A DNA stretch of 64,000 bases from JANNUT01 sp046331425 (GCA_046331425.1 JAXLQU010000010.1:1-64000); one strand, 5' to 3'. Counted from the stretch's first letter, positions 21,336 through 30,783 are shown. The notes: generated by a model from the sequence alone, not told the origin. A program made the numbers and translations.

Positions 21336-23591
21336 ATGAACCAGGAACAGCCGCGAAATCAGGAATTCAATCTCCGCGACTATTGGCAGATCCTCCAACG
21401 CCGACGTTGGATGATCTACGTCTGCGCACTCGTCACGACAGTGGCAGCGCTGGTGTCGAGTTTTCTGGCGACCCCTGTTTACCAGTCGAGTTGCCAAATC
21501 TTGATCGAGCGGCAGGGCGTTCGATTGTTGAAACAAGATCTCAGTTCTTCCGAACCGAGTTGGTTGGACTATCAGAACTTCTACAACACTCAATACCGGA
21601 TCATTGGCTCGGACAACGTGCTCCGGGGCGTGGTCGATCAACTCCGCTTACTCGACCGGGACCCGAGCGAATTCGGCGTCGAGGATGGAGGTCGTGCCGC
21701 GGCAGGCCCCGAATCGGCGCTGTCGAAATTCAAGCGGTTCATCACTCGTAGCCAGGTCGCCGCGGACGAGGAGCAAGATCCGTACAAGCACTGGCTGGCG
21801 TTGCTGCGCGGTGGACTATCCGTGGCTCCGGTGAGAGACAGCCACCTCGTCGACATTTCGTTCGTCCATCGAGACCGCAAGTTTGCGGCCGATGTCGCCA
21901 ACGCCGTCGCCGAGTCGTACATCTCCTGGACGTTGAGCACCAAGAACGTGATCGCCAAGCAGGCCGCGGATTTCTTCCTCCAACAGACGGCAAAACTGCG
22001 CGAGGAGATCGCCAACAAGCAGGAAGAGCTCAACCAGTACGGACAGGAAAAAGGGATCGTCGCCGGCGACATGACCGATGTCGCCATCAAGGATCTCGAG
22101 CAACTGCGCAGCGAAAAGACGATCGCGGAGACTGAGCTTGCCAAACGCCGGGCAAAGCTGAATTCGATACTCAATTCCTCGGCGGAATCGCTCGATCAGG
22201 TTCGCGAGAGCCCCGTCGTTTCCGAGTTGAAGCAGAAGATCGGTGAAAAAGAGCGCGAATACGGCGAACTGACGGCGACCTTGGGCTCGGAGAATCAGAA
22301 GGTTCGTGAGGTGCGCGCAAACCTCGATGCCGCGCGCGATGCACTCAAGCGCGAGATCGATTCGATCGGGCGCCGGACCATCGATGCTGCACGGCGCGAA
22401 TACAACGACTCCACGCGGCAGGTTGCAGAACTCGAGCGCCTCTATCAGGACTCGACTGCCCGGGTCGGAAAGTTCAAGACCGACGTCGTCGAGTACATGG
22501 AGCGTCAGGCGATCATCAAGCAGAAACGGGACGCTCTGACTGATTTGTTGCAAAAGCAGAGTGAAATCGAGCAGGCAGGGAGTCTGGGTGACACGGCCCA
22601 CAACGTGCGCGTCGTCGACAACGCGGTTCCGTCCGACGTGATATTCAAACCGAAAAAGAAGACCAACACGCTGCTGGGGCTGCTATTCGGGTTGTTCCTC
22701 GGAATCGGCGGCGCGGTGTTGATGGAGTACATCGACAACACGTTGAAGACTCCGGACGACGTGCGCAACATCTTGAATGTCGCCGTGCTGGGGATGATTC
22801 CTGAACATGTGCTGGCAAAGAAGAAGGCCAAAGCAGGGTCAGAGGAATCGTTGCCGCAGACCGATCCTGCGCTGATCACCGCCCAGCAGCCGCTGTCGCC
22901 GATCAGCGAAGCGTATCGAGAGCTTCGTACTGCCGTGCTGCTCGCCACGCCCGGACACCCGCCGCGAGATCTGTGCATCACGTCCTGTCAGCCCGGCGAG
23001 GGGAAGACGACGACTGCCATCAACCTCGCGATCGCCTTGGCCCAGATGGGACGCCGCGTACTGCTGGTGGACACCGACCTGCGTAGACCGCGTTGCCATC
23101 ATGTCATCCGTGTCTCCCCGAGCCGAGGCGTAAGCACGTTTCTTACCGGCGCGTCGGATTTGCCGGCGCTGGTGCAGGCGTCGAATATCGAGCGCCTGTC
23201 GATCATCCCGGCCGGGCCGATCCCACCCAATCCAGCCGAGTTGCTCGATTCGGAACGATTCAAGGAACTCGTTCTGACGCTTCGCGCTCGCGAGGACTTC
23301 GATCACATCATCTACGACTCGCCTCCCGTGCTCTCCGTGGTCGACCCTCTGTTGATCGGACGTCACACCGACGGCACGGTCATGGTGCTCAAGTCAGCGT
23401 TCACGTCTCGCGACGCCGGCAGGCTCGGCCGCGAGAAGCTGATCGCCGGCCGAGTCAGTTTCCTCGGCGTCGTTCTCAACGCTGTACACACCGACCACGT
23501 GCCGTATCAGTATCGTTACTACCGCTATGGATACTCGCAGCCTGCCGATGGCGATCAAGAGCCGCGCGCGGCTAGCGGTAGCAAGGCCTGA
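21336..23591 (+). CDS. Polysaccharide co-polymerase with BY-kinase domain (Wzc-like)
   Basis: 751 aa inner-membrane protein that controls polysaccharide chain length and export. The N-terminal Wzz domain begins after L-R-D-Y-W-Q-I-L and has membrane helix 1 (about residues 28-46). A long coiled coil spans about 200-410 and helix 2 lies near 445-465. The cytoplasmic tyrosine-kinase domain has Walker A (G-E-G-K-T-T-T with Lys557), Walker A' (V-D-T-D-L-R-R-P) and Walker B (I-I-Y-D-S-P-P). The tail has a tyrosine cluster (Y-Q-Y-R-Y-Y-R-Y-G-Y), the expected autophosphorylation sites. All elements look intact. It follows wza and precedes the ligase. Confidence 0.95.
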   Translation: MNQEQPRNQEFNLRDYWQILQRRRWMIYVCALVTTVAALVSSFLATPVYQSSCQILIERQGVRLLKQDLSSSEPSWLDYQNFYNTQYRIIGSDNVLRGVVDQLRLLDRDPSEFGVEDGGRAAAGPESALSKFKRFITRSQVAADEEQDPYKHWLALLRGGLSVAPVRDSHLVDISFVHRDRKFAADVANAVAESYISWTLSTKNVIAKQAADFFLQQTAKLREEIANKQEELNQYGQEKGIVAGDMTDVAIKDLEQLRSEKTIAETELAKRRAKLNSILNSSAESLDQVRESPVVSELKQKIGEKEREYGELTATLGSENQKVREVRANLDAARDALKREIDSIGRRTIDAARREYNDSTRQVAELERLYQDSTARVGKFKTDVVEYMERQAIIKQKRDALTDLLQKQSEIEQAGSLGDTAHNVRVVDNAVPSDVIFKPKKKTNTLLGLLFGLFLGIGGAVLMEYIDNTLKTPDDVRNILNVAVLGMIPEHVLAKKKAKAGSEESLPQTDPALITAQQPLSPISEAYRELRTAVLLATPGHPPRDLCITSCQPGEGKTTTAINLAIALAQMGRRVLLVDTDLRRPRCHHVIRVSPSRGVSTFLTGASDLPALVQASNIERLSIIPAGPIPPNPAELLDSERFKELVLTLRAREDFDHIIYDSPPVLSVVDPLLIGRHTDGTVMVLKSAFTSRDAGRLGREKLIAGRVSFLGVVLNAVHTDHVPYQYRYYRYGYSQPADGDQEPRAASGSKA

Positions 23592-23628
23592 CCACGACTG
23601 CTCGTGTTGAGCCAGGGAGCGCCGTGCC

Positions 23629-26133
23629 GTGAGCCGAGAGCGAATCGGTGCGGCGTGCTTTTGGGCAATCGTGTTCTCGGTTTTTGTTGCCACGATCTGG
23701 TTCGGCGCCGTCGAAGACGAGGTCAGGTATCTTCTCTTTGCTGCGACAATTCTTGCCAGCGCGGGAGTCGTCGCGACCGCCAAAGACGGGCCTTCCATCG
23801 GGCGGCGATGGTATTGGGTGCTCGCTGGATTCCCGATCTGGATCGCGTTGTCTCTGATCCCGATACCGAGCACTGTCCTACAACTGATCAATCCTGAGTC
23901 GGCTCGCGTCTGGAACAGTGCTTGGCCGGGAGCGATGCTCGGCTGCTCCGGCGTCATCCCAGACAGGGTCTCGACGTTCCGCCCACCGACTCTCGACAGT
24001 GCGGACTCGTGGCAGTTTCTGTTTCAAGTCGTGGCGGCGTTGATGGTTTTTTGGGCTGCAAGTTCAAGCGGCGAGCGCGCGGAAGGAAGGCGGATCACTC
24101 TGCTTTGGATGCTCGCGATGTTCGGGGCTGCAGAAGCGGTCTATGGCCTGGCGCAATGGCTTTCGAACTCGCCGATGGTGCTGTGGTACGAAAAGGAGGC
24201 CTACAAAGACTGCGCCACAGGCACGCTGATCAACCGCAATCACTTCGCGATGCTGATCTACCTGTCGATCGGCGCTGTGCTCGTGCTGGCGCGAATGACC
24301 GAACCACGGACCGGAATCGATACGGGTCGCGCCGACGCGCGCCGGCTCACGTTGGTCGCGATCTTCGCTGGTCTCATCGCAGGATTGGCCGCGAGCAAGT
24401 CTCGAGCAGGACTGGCGCTTGGAATGCTTGTGGTGCTCTCCGGCGTTGCGTGGTTGTGGCGCGGTGCAAGTCGGACAATTCGGCTGGTGTCGGTTGGATT
24501 CGGCCTCTTGATTGCGGTACCCGCGTTGTGGGTGGCGGTACCGGCTCTCTACGAGCGCGCGGCGATCGTCGGCGCAGACTGGAGCGATCCACAGAGTCGC
24601 GGTGCCGTTCTTCGGCTCTGCGCCGACATCGTCGCGCGCTATCCGATCTTCGGCACAGGTGCCGGAACTTTCGCTCAGACTTTCACCTTCTACAGGCCCG
24701 CTCCAATGCAGGTTCGCTACCAGGAAGCGCACAACGACTATTTGCAGGTGCTGGTGGAAACAGGACTGATCGGGCTCGCGCTGGCAATCGTGCCTATCAT
24801 CGCGGTTGCAGTGCGCGTGATCTCAGCGCGCAAGCGAACCGGCGTAACTTGGGATTTGTCGATCTGGGTAGCGCTTGGTGCTGTAGCACTCCACGAAGCT
24901 GTTGATTTCCCGCTGCGAATTCCAAGTCTGTTGCTCTTGGTCGCTTTGCTTGCGGGACTTCATCTTCCAAGACCATTGGGTTCGGTCAAGAGTTCCGCGA
25001 CCTCGCGTTGGCTTCTCGCAGGCGCGCTTGTTCTGTCTCCGCTATCCGCTTGCTACGGCCTCGCTTACTGGGAGCCGCTGGGAATGTCGCCGACCTGGCC
25101 GAAGCTCGCTGAACGCGAGTATCGAGAAGTGATTCGCCTAGCCGAGCGGTCCCGGACGGAATCCAGCCCCCAGTTGCTCTGCAATGCACTCGCGATCAAC
25201 GCCGATGTGCAACGGCGACGTCCGTTGTCGGGACCCTACTCGATCCGGTACGCCCGGCTTCTGTTGGCCGCCTCCGATGCAGGTGTGATTTCTCCTGCAA
25301 TCGATGCCGAAACGGTCCGAGATGAGGTCGCGCGTGCCGCCGATCGGGCACGCCGAGTCGACGCCTGGAATACCAACCTGGTGCGGTATCCGTTGATCGG
25401 GATAGAACTCAGCCTGGGTCAGCCGGATCGTGCTCTTCAGGACGCAGACGCGGTCTGCTCGCTCAATTCCGAGTTAGCGCCGGGGATCGTCGAGGATCTC
25501 TATCGGGCCGGCTTCCCTCCTGGGACATTGGCGACTCGCTTCATGCCCTACTCCACTGCGTTTCAGAGGGTGTTGCAGTTGGTGATAGAAGCGGGGGACA
25601 TGGAGATCGCGGGCTCGATCGTCCCTGCGGATATCAAGCCGTCTCCGAGCCACTGCTTTGCTGGAGGAGAGGTAAGAGAGATTCTGGATCAGGCTCACGG
25701 CATCTCAGCGATCGCTTTCCTGCAGGGCTGCCTGGCAGAACCGAGTGTGCTGGCGAGCCCCGCCTTGCAGGACTACACGCGCATCTGGATCGTGCGCGAT
25801 TTGCTCTCAGCCAAGCGGTGGGACGAGGCCTCCAAGGAACTCGCGGGAATCAAGGACGAGGCGTCCAAGAAGATGTTCGAGATGGAGATCGGTTTGGCAC
25901 GTCAAGACTGGCCAGCAGTGAGGCGGGCGATCGTAAGGTGGATCGACCTACCTCGGACTCGAACCGACGAAGGGGAATCGTACTTGTACTGCATGCTCGG
26001 CGACGCGCTCGCTCATACAGGTGATCTTGCCGGAGCAGCGCAGGCGTATCGGAAGGCACTGAACTACGACCCGACGGCTGAGCACATCAAGAAGCGGCTC
26101 AGCGATCTGGAACTCGGTCGTCTGCCGGAATAG
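23629..26133 (+). CDS. O-antigen ligase/polymerase (Wzy_C) fused to C-terminal TPR region
   Basis: 834 aa from GTG 23629. Roughly the first 470 residues hold ten or more hydrophobic helices. The Wzy_C ligase region includes the E-A-H-N-D-Y-L-Q-x-L-V-E-T-G motif of O-antigen ligases and polymerases that act on lipid-linked glycans at the periplasmic face. The last 350 residues are soluble and helical, with a clear TPR-like unit near the end (D-A-L-A-H-T-G-D-L-A-G-A-A-Q-A-Y-R-K-A-L). It is the only polymerase/ligase in the module; no glycosyltransferase or flippase is present in this stretch. Whether it polymerises repeat units or ligates them to an acceptor cannot be told from sequence. Confidence 0.85.
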   Translation: MSRERIGAACFWAIVFSVFVATIWFGAVEDEVRYLLFAATILASAGVVATAKDGPSIGRRWYWVLAGFPIWIALSLIPIPSTVLQLINPESARVWNSAWPGAMLGCSGVIPDRVSTFRPPTLDSADSWQFLFQVVAALMVFWAASSSGERAEGRRITLLWMLAMFGAAEAVYGLAQWLSNSPMVLWYEKEAYKDCATGTLINRNHFAMLIYLSIGAVLVLARMTEPRTGIDTGRADARRLTLVAIFAGLIAGLAASKSRAGLALGMLVVLSGVAWLWRGASRTIRLVSVGFGLLIAVPALWVAVPALYERAAIVGADWSDPQSRGAVLRLCADIVARYPIFGTGAGTFAQTFTFYRPAPMQVRYQEAHNDYLQVLVETGLIGLALAIVPIIAVAVRVISARKRTGVTWDLSIWVALGAVALHEAVDFPLRIPSLLLLVALLAGLHLPRPLGSVKSSATSRWLLAGALVLSPLSACYGLAYWEPLGMSPTWPKLAEREYREVIRLAERSRTESSPQLLCNALAINADVQRRRPLSGPYSIRYARLLLAASDAGVISPAIDAETVRDEVARAADRARRVDAWNTNLVRYPLIGIELSLGQPDRALQDADAVCSLNSELAPGIVEDLYRAGFPPGTLATRFMPYSTAFQRVLQLVIEAGDMEIAGSIVPADIKPSPSHCFAGGEVREILDQAHGISAIAFLQGCLAEPSVLASPALQDYTRIWIVRDLLSAKRWDEASKELAGIKDEASKKMFEMEIGLARQDWPAVRRAIVRWIDLPRTRTDEGESYLYCMLGDALAHTGDLAGAAQAYRKALNYDPTAEHIKKRLSDLELGRLPE

Positions 26134-26166
26134 GCGCGTCGCGGCGGTTCGTGTAGCATCCGGCGC

Positions 26167-26769
26167 ATGTCCATCCTCGAGTTTCGTCGCCGAACCACAT
26201 TTCGATATTTCGTTGGCGTCGCTCTTCTATTGGCGATGCTCTCGCCCGCACCCTCGATGGCTGCCGTGGGCGGTACATCCAAGGTCAGCGGATCGCTGCG
26301 CGACCCAGCCGGGAAACCGGTCGCTGGGGCCACGGTAGTCCTTCGCTTGATGGAGTCCGAGGGGATTCAGGTGAAAGGGACCACCGGCGCAGGCGGTGAC
26401 TACTCGCTCGAGAAACTCCCCTACGGCCACTACCTGGTGGCGTTCGAGTTCGGTGGCCAGAGTTACGCCGCCAATCGAATCCTGACCCTCCCCCCTCGGC
26501 AGAAGCTCAAGGCGAACTTCGAGGTGAGTCCCTTCTTGCCGGAGGATCTGGGACTGGGGCTGAAAGAGGGAGCCAATCTTCCTGGAACCTCCGTACCGGT
26601 AGCAGGCGTCGCCCGACTGGAGGAGAAAACCGGACCTTCTGGGATCGCCTGGTTCTCGACCGGGAAGGGGGTTGCGGTACTGGTCGCGGGAGGGGCTGCG
26701 ATCGTCGCCGGACTGATTGCACTCTCCAGCGGGGACAGCTCCAACTACTCGACCGGCCCTCGGCAGTAG
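26167..26769 (+). CDS. Exported single-domain carboxypeptidase-regulatory-like protein with C-terminal membrane helix (2 of 3)
   Basis: 200 aa. Signal peptide (1-33, ends S-M-A-A), a carboxypeptidase-regulatory-like domain (about 38-120, with G-S-L-R-D-P-A-G-K-P-V-A-G-A-T-V and G-D-Y-S-L-E-K-L-P-Y-G-H-Y motifs), a linker of about 40 residues, a hydrophobic helix (about 168-187) and a short Ser-rich tail. Same architecture as the proteins at 18455 and 26953. It starts 33 bases after the ligase and probably belongs to the same transcript. The 183 bases after it hold no gene I can support. Confidence 0.78.
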   Translation: MSILEFRRRTTFRYFVGVALLLAMLSPAPSMAAVGGTSKVSGSLRDPAGKPVAGATVVLRLMESEGIQVKGTTGAGGDYSLEKLPYGHYLVAFEFGGQSYAANRILTLPPRQKLKANFEVSPFLPEDLGLGLKEGANLPGTSVPVAGVARLEEKTGPSGIAWFSTGKGVAVLVAGGAAIVAGLIALSSGDSSNYSTGPRQ

Positions 26770-26952
26770 TCTTTTCTGGGGCGTTCAGTCCACAAGCTCC
26801 CGATTCTGTTCATTCTGGTGCTTGATTGGAGGGGGTCGCTGCATTAGGTTTCCCGTGCGAGACTGCCGCCCGTTCACCGGAGACCCACCGGGACGACGGT
26901 CGGATCCGGTTCGAACCAATGAGCCTCGTACCCGCCACTGAGGGGAAACGGG

Positions 26953-27627
26953 ATGCTGATGACGACGAGAGAGGGATCCGTGAGACGCTGCGCCGCGATA
27001 GTGCTGGTCTGTATGCTGATTTTCGGTCCGCTCGCCTCGACAGCGACATCTGCCGCTGGAATGGCCGGGAGCGTTGTTATTTCGGGAACTGTGCGAGCCG
27101 CGACCAACGGGGAGCCCGTTGCAGGCGCCCAGGTCTACGCGGTGCACCTGGATACCAAACAGGTGTTCAAGTCGGCACCCTCCGACAAGGATGGCAAGTA
27201 CACGATTCCCGGGCTCCCCTTTGGCTACTACGACCTGGCGGTCCTCGATACCTCAGGGTTGTTTCTCGCAAACCGCGTGATCAACGCTCCGGCCGGGGAA
27301 AAGCAAGAGGTCTCGCTGTCATTGGGTCCGCCTCAGCCCGAGGACACGGAGTGGTGGTCGGCTGAACCCGATCGTCGCATCCCGGGCCTTGATCGAGTTC
27401 CTGACGGGGTCGCTCGCATCATCGAGGGACGGCCGCCGAAGACCGCCATCGCGTCCTCGGAGTCGGGCAAAGGGGCGACGACGGCGGTGGCCGCAGCAAA
27501 GACGGGTAGTGGGCTCAAGCTGGCGTCATGGTTGGTGCCAGTACTCGGCGGAGCGGGGATCATCGCGCTCGGACTGCTGGCCGACGACAACGACAAGAAG
27601 GACAACGAAGCCAGCGCATTTCAGTAG
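26953..27627 (+). CDS. Exported single-domain carboxypeptidase-regulatory-like protein with C-terminal membrane helix (3 of 3)
   Basis: 224 aa. Signal peptide (about 1-35), a carboxypeptidase-regulatory-like domain (about 42-120; G-T-V-R-A-A-T-N-G-E-P-V-A-G-A and D-G-K-Y-T-I-P-G-L-P-F-G-Y-Y motifs), a linker with acidic and Trp residues (E-D-T-E-W-W-S-A-E-P), a hydrophobic helix (about 192-211) and a charged tail. ATG 26953 is preceded by AGGGGAAACGGG. It is the last gene before a strong bidirectional terminator, so it probably ends the polysaccharide transcription unit. Confidence 0.78.
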   Translation: MLMTTREGSVRRCAAIVLVCMLIFGPLASTATSAAGMAGSVVISGTVRAATNGEPVAGAQVYAVHLDTKQVFKSAPSDKDGKYTIPGLPFGYYDLAVLDTSGLFLANRVINAPAGEKQEVSLSLGPPQPEDTEWWSAEPDRRIPGLDRVPDGVARIIEGRPPKTAIASSESGKGATTAVAAAKTGSGLKLASWLVPVLGGAGIIALGLLADDNDKKDNEASAFQ

Positions 27628-27646
27628 CGCTCGGATCGTCGACATG

Positions 27647-27683
27647 AAAAAAAACGGCGGATCCTCGGATCCGCCGTTTTTTT
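27647..27683. terminator. Bidirectional intrinsic terminator
   Basis: A perfect 10-bp stem (CGGCGGATCC, 27655-27664, pairing with 27667-27676) with a two-base spacer is flanked by eight A on the left and seven T on the right. It therefore works as an intrinsic terminator on both strands. It sits between the convergent polysaccharide module (plus) and lon (minus). This is the clearest terminator in the window. Confidence 0.92.
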
Positions 27684-27699
27684 GTTTGAGACAGCTAGG

Positions 27700-30156
27700 T
27701 CAGCTCGGGCGTTCTTCGATAGAGGTCGAGCCGATCACTTCGACCTGCCCCGCGACGTCGACGGCAGCTTCGATCCCCACAACATCGCGCACGACATCAT
27801 CACCCAGGGTCAGGCGTAGTGCGTCGTCGAGTTCCTCGATGAAGTGGAACTTCATCGAGTCCCTCAATTCGGGCTGAATGTCCTCGAGGTCTTTCTCGTT
27901 GCGGGTCGGGAGCAGAACCTCATTGATGCCCGCTCGGCGCGCTGCGAGCACTTTCTCCTTGATTCCGCCGACCGGTAGAACCTTCCCACGCAAGGTAATT
28001 TCACCGGTCATCGCCATCATCGGTCGCGTGGGGCGGCCCGTTAGCAGCGACAAGAGCGCGACCGTGAGCGTCACCCCGGCCGATGGCCCGTCCTTTGGAA
28101 TCGCGCCGGCCGGAACATGCACGTGCAAGTCATGCTTCTCGAACTGCTCGCCACCGATTCCGAATCGACTGGCGTTGGAGCGAACCCAGGACAACGCAGC
28201 CTGCGCCGACTCTTTCATGACCTCACCGAGCCTTCCGGTGATGATCATCTTCCCGCGCCCCGGCATTCGCGTCGCTTCGATGAACAGGATGTCCCCTCCG
28301 GCCTGAGTCCAGGCCAGTCCAATCGCGACTCCCGGCCGATCGGCACGTTCGATCACCTCGCGATAGAACTTGGCCGGACCGAGCATCTTGCTCACATCCT
28401 CCGGCGTGACCGTCAACGGTGTCGCCGAACCGGTATCGGCTTCCAGTTCGACCAAGCGGCGCACCACCTTGCGGCACAGGCTCGCGATTTCGCGCTCTAG
28501 ATTGCGCAGACCGGCCTCGCGCGTGTAGTCGGCGATCACACGCCGCACCGACTCGTCGGAAAGATCCAAGTCTTCGAGTTTCAAGCCGTTGGCTTCGATT
28601 TGCCGTGGAATCAAATGCTGCTTGGCGATCGTGAGTTTTTCTTCTTCGGTGTAGCCAGGCAACGACAATACTTCCATGCGATCGCGAAGTGCAGGTGGGA
28701 TGGTGTCCAGCACGTTCGCCGTGCAGATGAAGAACACCTGGCTCAGATCGTAAGGAACCTCGAGATAGTGATCCGAGAACTGGTGGTTCTGCTCCGGGTC
28801 CAAGACCTCGAGCAGTGCGCTGGAGGGATCACCGCGGAAGTCAGAGCCGAGCTTGTCGATCTCATCGAGCACGAACACCGGATTCTTCGTACCGGCTTTC
28901 TTCAATCCTTGGATGATCCGCCCAGGCAATGCCGCGACATAGGTGCGGCGATGACCTCGAATCTCGGCTTCGTCGCGCACGCCTCCCAGCGAGGCGCGAA
29001 CGAACTTTCGTCCCATCGCCTTGGCGATCGAGCGACCGAGCGATGTCTTCCCGGTTCCCGGAGGTCCGACCAAGCACAGAATCGGCCCCTTCAGGTCGGG
29101 TTTACGTTTGCGCACCGCGAGGTACTCGAGAATTCGGTCTTTCACCTTCTCGAGGTCGTAGTGCTCCTCGTCGAGGATCGTCCGTGATTCGCGAAGGTCG
29201 ATCTTGTCTTCGGTGGATTTGGACCACGGCAGGCTCACCAGCCAATCGAGATATGTCCGAGCGACGGTGAACTCGGCCGACGCGGGCGACATCGCAGAGA
29301 GTCGATCCAATTCCCGCTCGGCCACCTCTTTGACGTCGTCAGGAAGCTTCGCTTCGTCGATCCGTTGCCGGAACTCATCGACCTCTCGGGTGCGATCATC
29401 GCCATCACCCAGTTCGCGCTGGATCGCTTTGAGTTGTTCGCGAAGGTAAAACTGTCGCTGCGTCTTGCCGACCTCGTCCATCACGCGCGATTGAATCTGC
29501 GAGCCGAGTTCGGTGACCTGAACTTCACGCGCGACGCGGGACGTGATCGTCTCGAGTCGCTCGTGCAGCGACGTGATCGGCAACAGCTTCATCTTTTCGG
29601 AGACAGGGATTGGAAGCACGGAGGCGACCAGATCGGCGAGTCGATCCGGTTCGTCCTCAGGGAGTGTCAGTTCCGAAATATCGCCCGAAAGATTGGGGTG
29701 GATCTCGACCAGCTTTCGGAACTGGAGCGCAAGGTTGCGAGACATCGCCTCGACTTCGATCCCTTCCTCGGGAGTGTCGGCGAGACGGACAACCTCGGCG
29801 GCGAGGAACGGTTCGAGTTGAGTGAAGCGCTCGACACGCGCACGCTGCATGCCTTGGATGATGAGGTTGATGTTCCCGCCCCCGACTCGGATCGCCTTGA
29901 GGATCCTCGCCACGGTGGCTTGCTCGTAGAGATCCTCTGGCGCGGGGTCGTCGACGGCGGCGTCCTTCTGTGACACCACGCAAATCGGAACATCTTTCTC
30001 GAGCGCATTCTCGATCAGCGCGAGAGTCTTGCGACGCCCGACGGAGATCGGCATGACAGCATGCGGGAAGAGCACGCTATTGCGCAGTGGCAAGACTCCG
30101 ATGACCTCACCACTGGGGGTGGCGCCCTCAACCTTGCCCTGAATCTGTTCGCCCAT
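27700..30156 (-). CDS. lon: ATP-dependent Lon protease
   Basis: Lon degrades misfolded and regulatory proteins in the cytoplasm. 818 aa from ATG 30156, which has GGAG seven bases upstream; an in-frame start 22 codons earlier (30222) gives a non-homologous arginine-rich extension. Domains in order: LON substrate-binding domain (begins V-L-P-L-R-N), coiled linker, AAA+ module with Walker A (G-P-P-G-T-G-K-T, about residue 362) and F-V-L-D-E-I-D-K Walker B, then the protease domain with Ser692 in D-G-P-S-A-G and the catalytic Lys (735) in G-G-I-K-E-K. All elements look intact. It lies downstream of hsp20 in the same direction. Confidence 0.97.
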   Translation of the reverse strand: MGEQIQGKVEGATPSGEVIGVLPLRNSVLFPHAVMPISVGRRKTLALIENALEKDVPICVVSQKDAAVDDPAPEDLYEQATVARILKAIRVGGGNINLIIQGMQRARVERFTQLEPFLAAEVVRLADTPEEGIEVEAMSRNLALQFRKLVEIHPNLSGDISELTLPEDEPDRLADLVASVLPIPVSEKMKLLPITSLHERLETITSRVAREVQVTELGSQIQSRVMDEVGKTQRQFYLREQLKAIQRELGDGDDRTREVDEFRQRIDEAKLPDDVKEVAERELDRLSAMSPASAEFTVARTYLDWLVSLPWSKSTEDKIDLRESRTILDEEHYDLEKVKDRILEYLAVRKRKPDLKGPILCLVGPPGTGKTSLGRSIAKAMGRKFVRASLGGVRDEAEIRGHRRTYVAALPGRIIQGLKKAGTKNPVFVLDEIDKLGSDFRGDPSSALLEVLDPEQNHQFSDHYLEVPYDLSQVFFICTANVLDTIPPALRDRMEVLSLPGYTEEEKLTIAKQHLIPRQIEANGLKLEDLDLSDESVRRVIADYTREAGLRNLEREIASLCRKVVRRLVELEADTGSATPLTVTPEDVSKMLGPAKFYREVIERADRPGVAIGLAWTQAGGDILFIEATRMPGRGKMIITGRLGEVMKESAQAALSWVRSNASRFGIGGEQFEKHDLHVHVPAGAIPKDGPSAGVTLTVALLSLLTGRPTRPMMAMTGEITLRGKVLPVGGIKEKVLAARRAGINEVLLPTRNEKDLEDIQPELRDSMKFHFIEELDDALRLTLGDDVVRDVVGIEAAVDVAGQVEVIGSTSIEERPS

Positions 30157-30227
30157 GGTTTTCTCCGGGTTCCGGGCCGTATTGTCGTGCCGAGTCTGCC
30201 AGCCGTGGATTGGTCTCGCCATGCAAC

Positions 30228-30254
30228 ACGGGGCGGAGTTCGACTCCGCCCCGT
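30228..30254. other. 12-bp stem-loop between hsp20 and lon
   Basis: ACGGGGCGGAGT (30228-30239) pairs perfectly with 30243-30254 across a three-base loop. It lies 35 bases after the hsp20 stop and 72 bases before the lon start. No T-run follows on either strand, so it is not a standard intrinsic terminator. It could slow read-through or protect the 3' end of hsp20 mRNA. The structure is plain in the sequence; its function is not. Confidence 0.6.
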
Positions 30255-30288
30255 CAAAGTCTACGCGTCGAGTCTCGGCTTGGATTCG

Positions 30289-30732
30289 TTAGCTGGTTTG
30301 GATCTGGATCTTCCTGGCACGAACATGCTCGGCCTTGGGAAGCACGACCTTCAGCACTCCGTGATTGAACTCGGCGTGGATTCGGCCGGTGTCCACAGTC
30401 GTCGGCAAAACGAAGGTGCGCGTGAAACGTCCAGACAGTCGCTCGGTTCGGAACGCCTGCGGATCCTTCAGATCGCTGTAAGGATGACGTTCGCCCGCCA
30501 GCGTGAGTGTCCGATCCTCCACCGAGACATCGACATGACCAGGATCCACTCCCGGCAGATCGGCGAGCAACAGAACTTCTTGCTCGAGTTCAACGATGTC
30601 GACCGCAGGCGTGAAGACCCCGACGCCTCGGGACGCTTCTTCCGCTGGTTCGTAGAGGCTCCTGAGCGCCCGCGCCATGTCCTCGTGCAACCGGCTGATT
30701 GTGCGTGTTGGCTCAAGCGTTAAGTAGGTCAT
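30289..30732 (-). CDS. Small heat-shock protein, Hsp20/alpha-crystallin family
   Basis: 147 aa ATP-independent holdase chaperone. The alpha-crystallin domain begins near residue 40 (P-A-V-D-I-V-E-L-E), contains the G-x-L-x-L-x-G-E-R-type strand (T-L-T-L-A-G-E-R) and R-x-F-V-L-P, and ends with the G-V-L-K-V-V-L-P-K motif; a short I-Q-I-x tail follows. ATG 30732 is chosen because AGGAGG lies nine bases upstream; the in-frame start at 30813 adds 27 unrelated residues. It is followed by lon and preceded by the EF-G gene, all on the minus strand. No CIRCE element was found. Confidence 0.95.
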   Translation of the reverse strand: MTYLTLEPTRTISRLHEDMARALRSLYEPAEEASRGVGVFTPAVDIVELEQEVLLLADLPGVDPGHVDVSVEDRTLTLAGERHPYSDLKDPQAFRTERLSGRFTRTFVLPTTVDTGRIHAEFNHGVLKVVLPKAEHVRARKIQIQTS

Positions 30733-30783
30733 TGCAGCGTTCCTCCTGGGGTTTTCGGTTACACCGCTTCTCGCGGCGGCGGT

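Noticed and set aside
30228..30254. Intrinsic terminator for hsp20
   Set aside because: The stem is strong but no T-run follows on the hsp20 strand.
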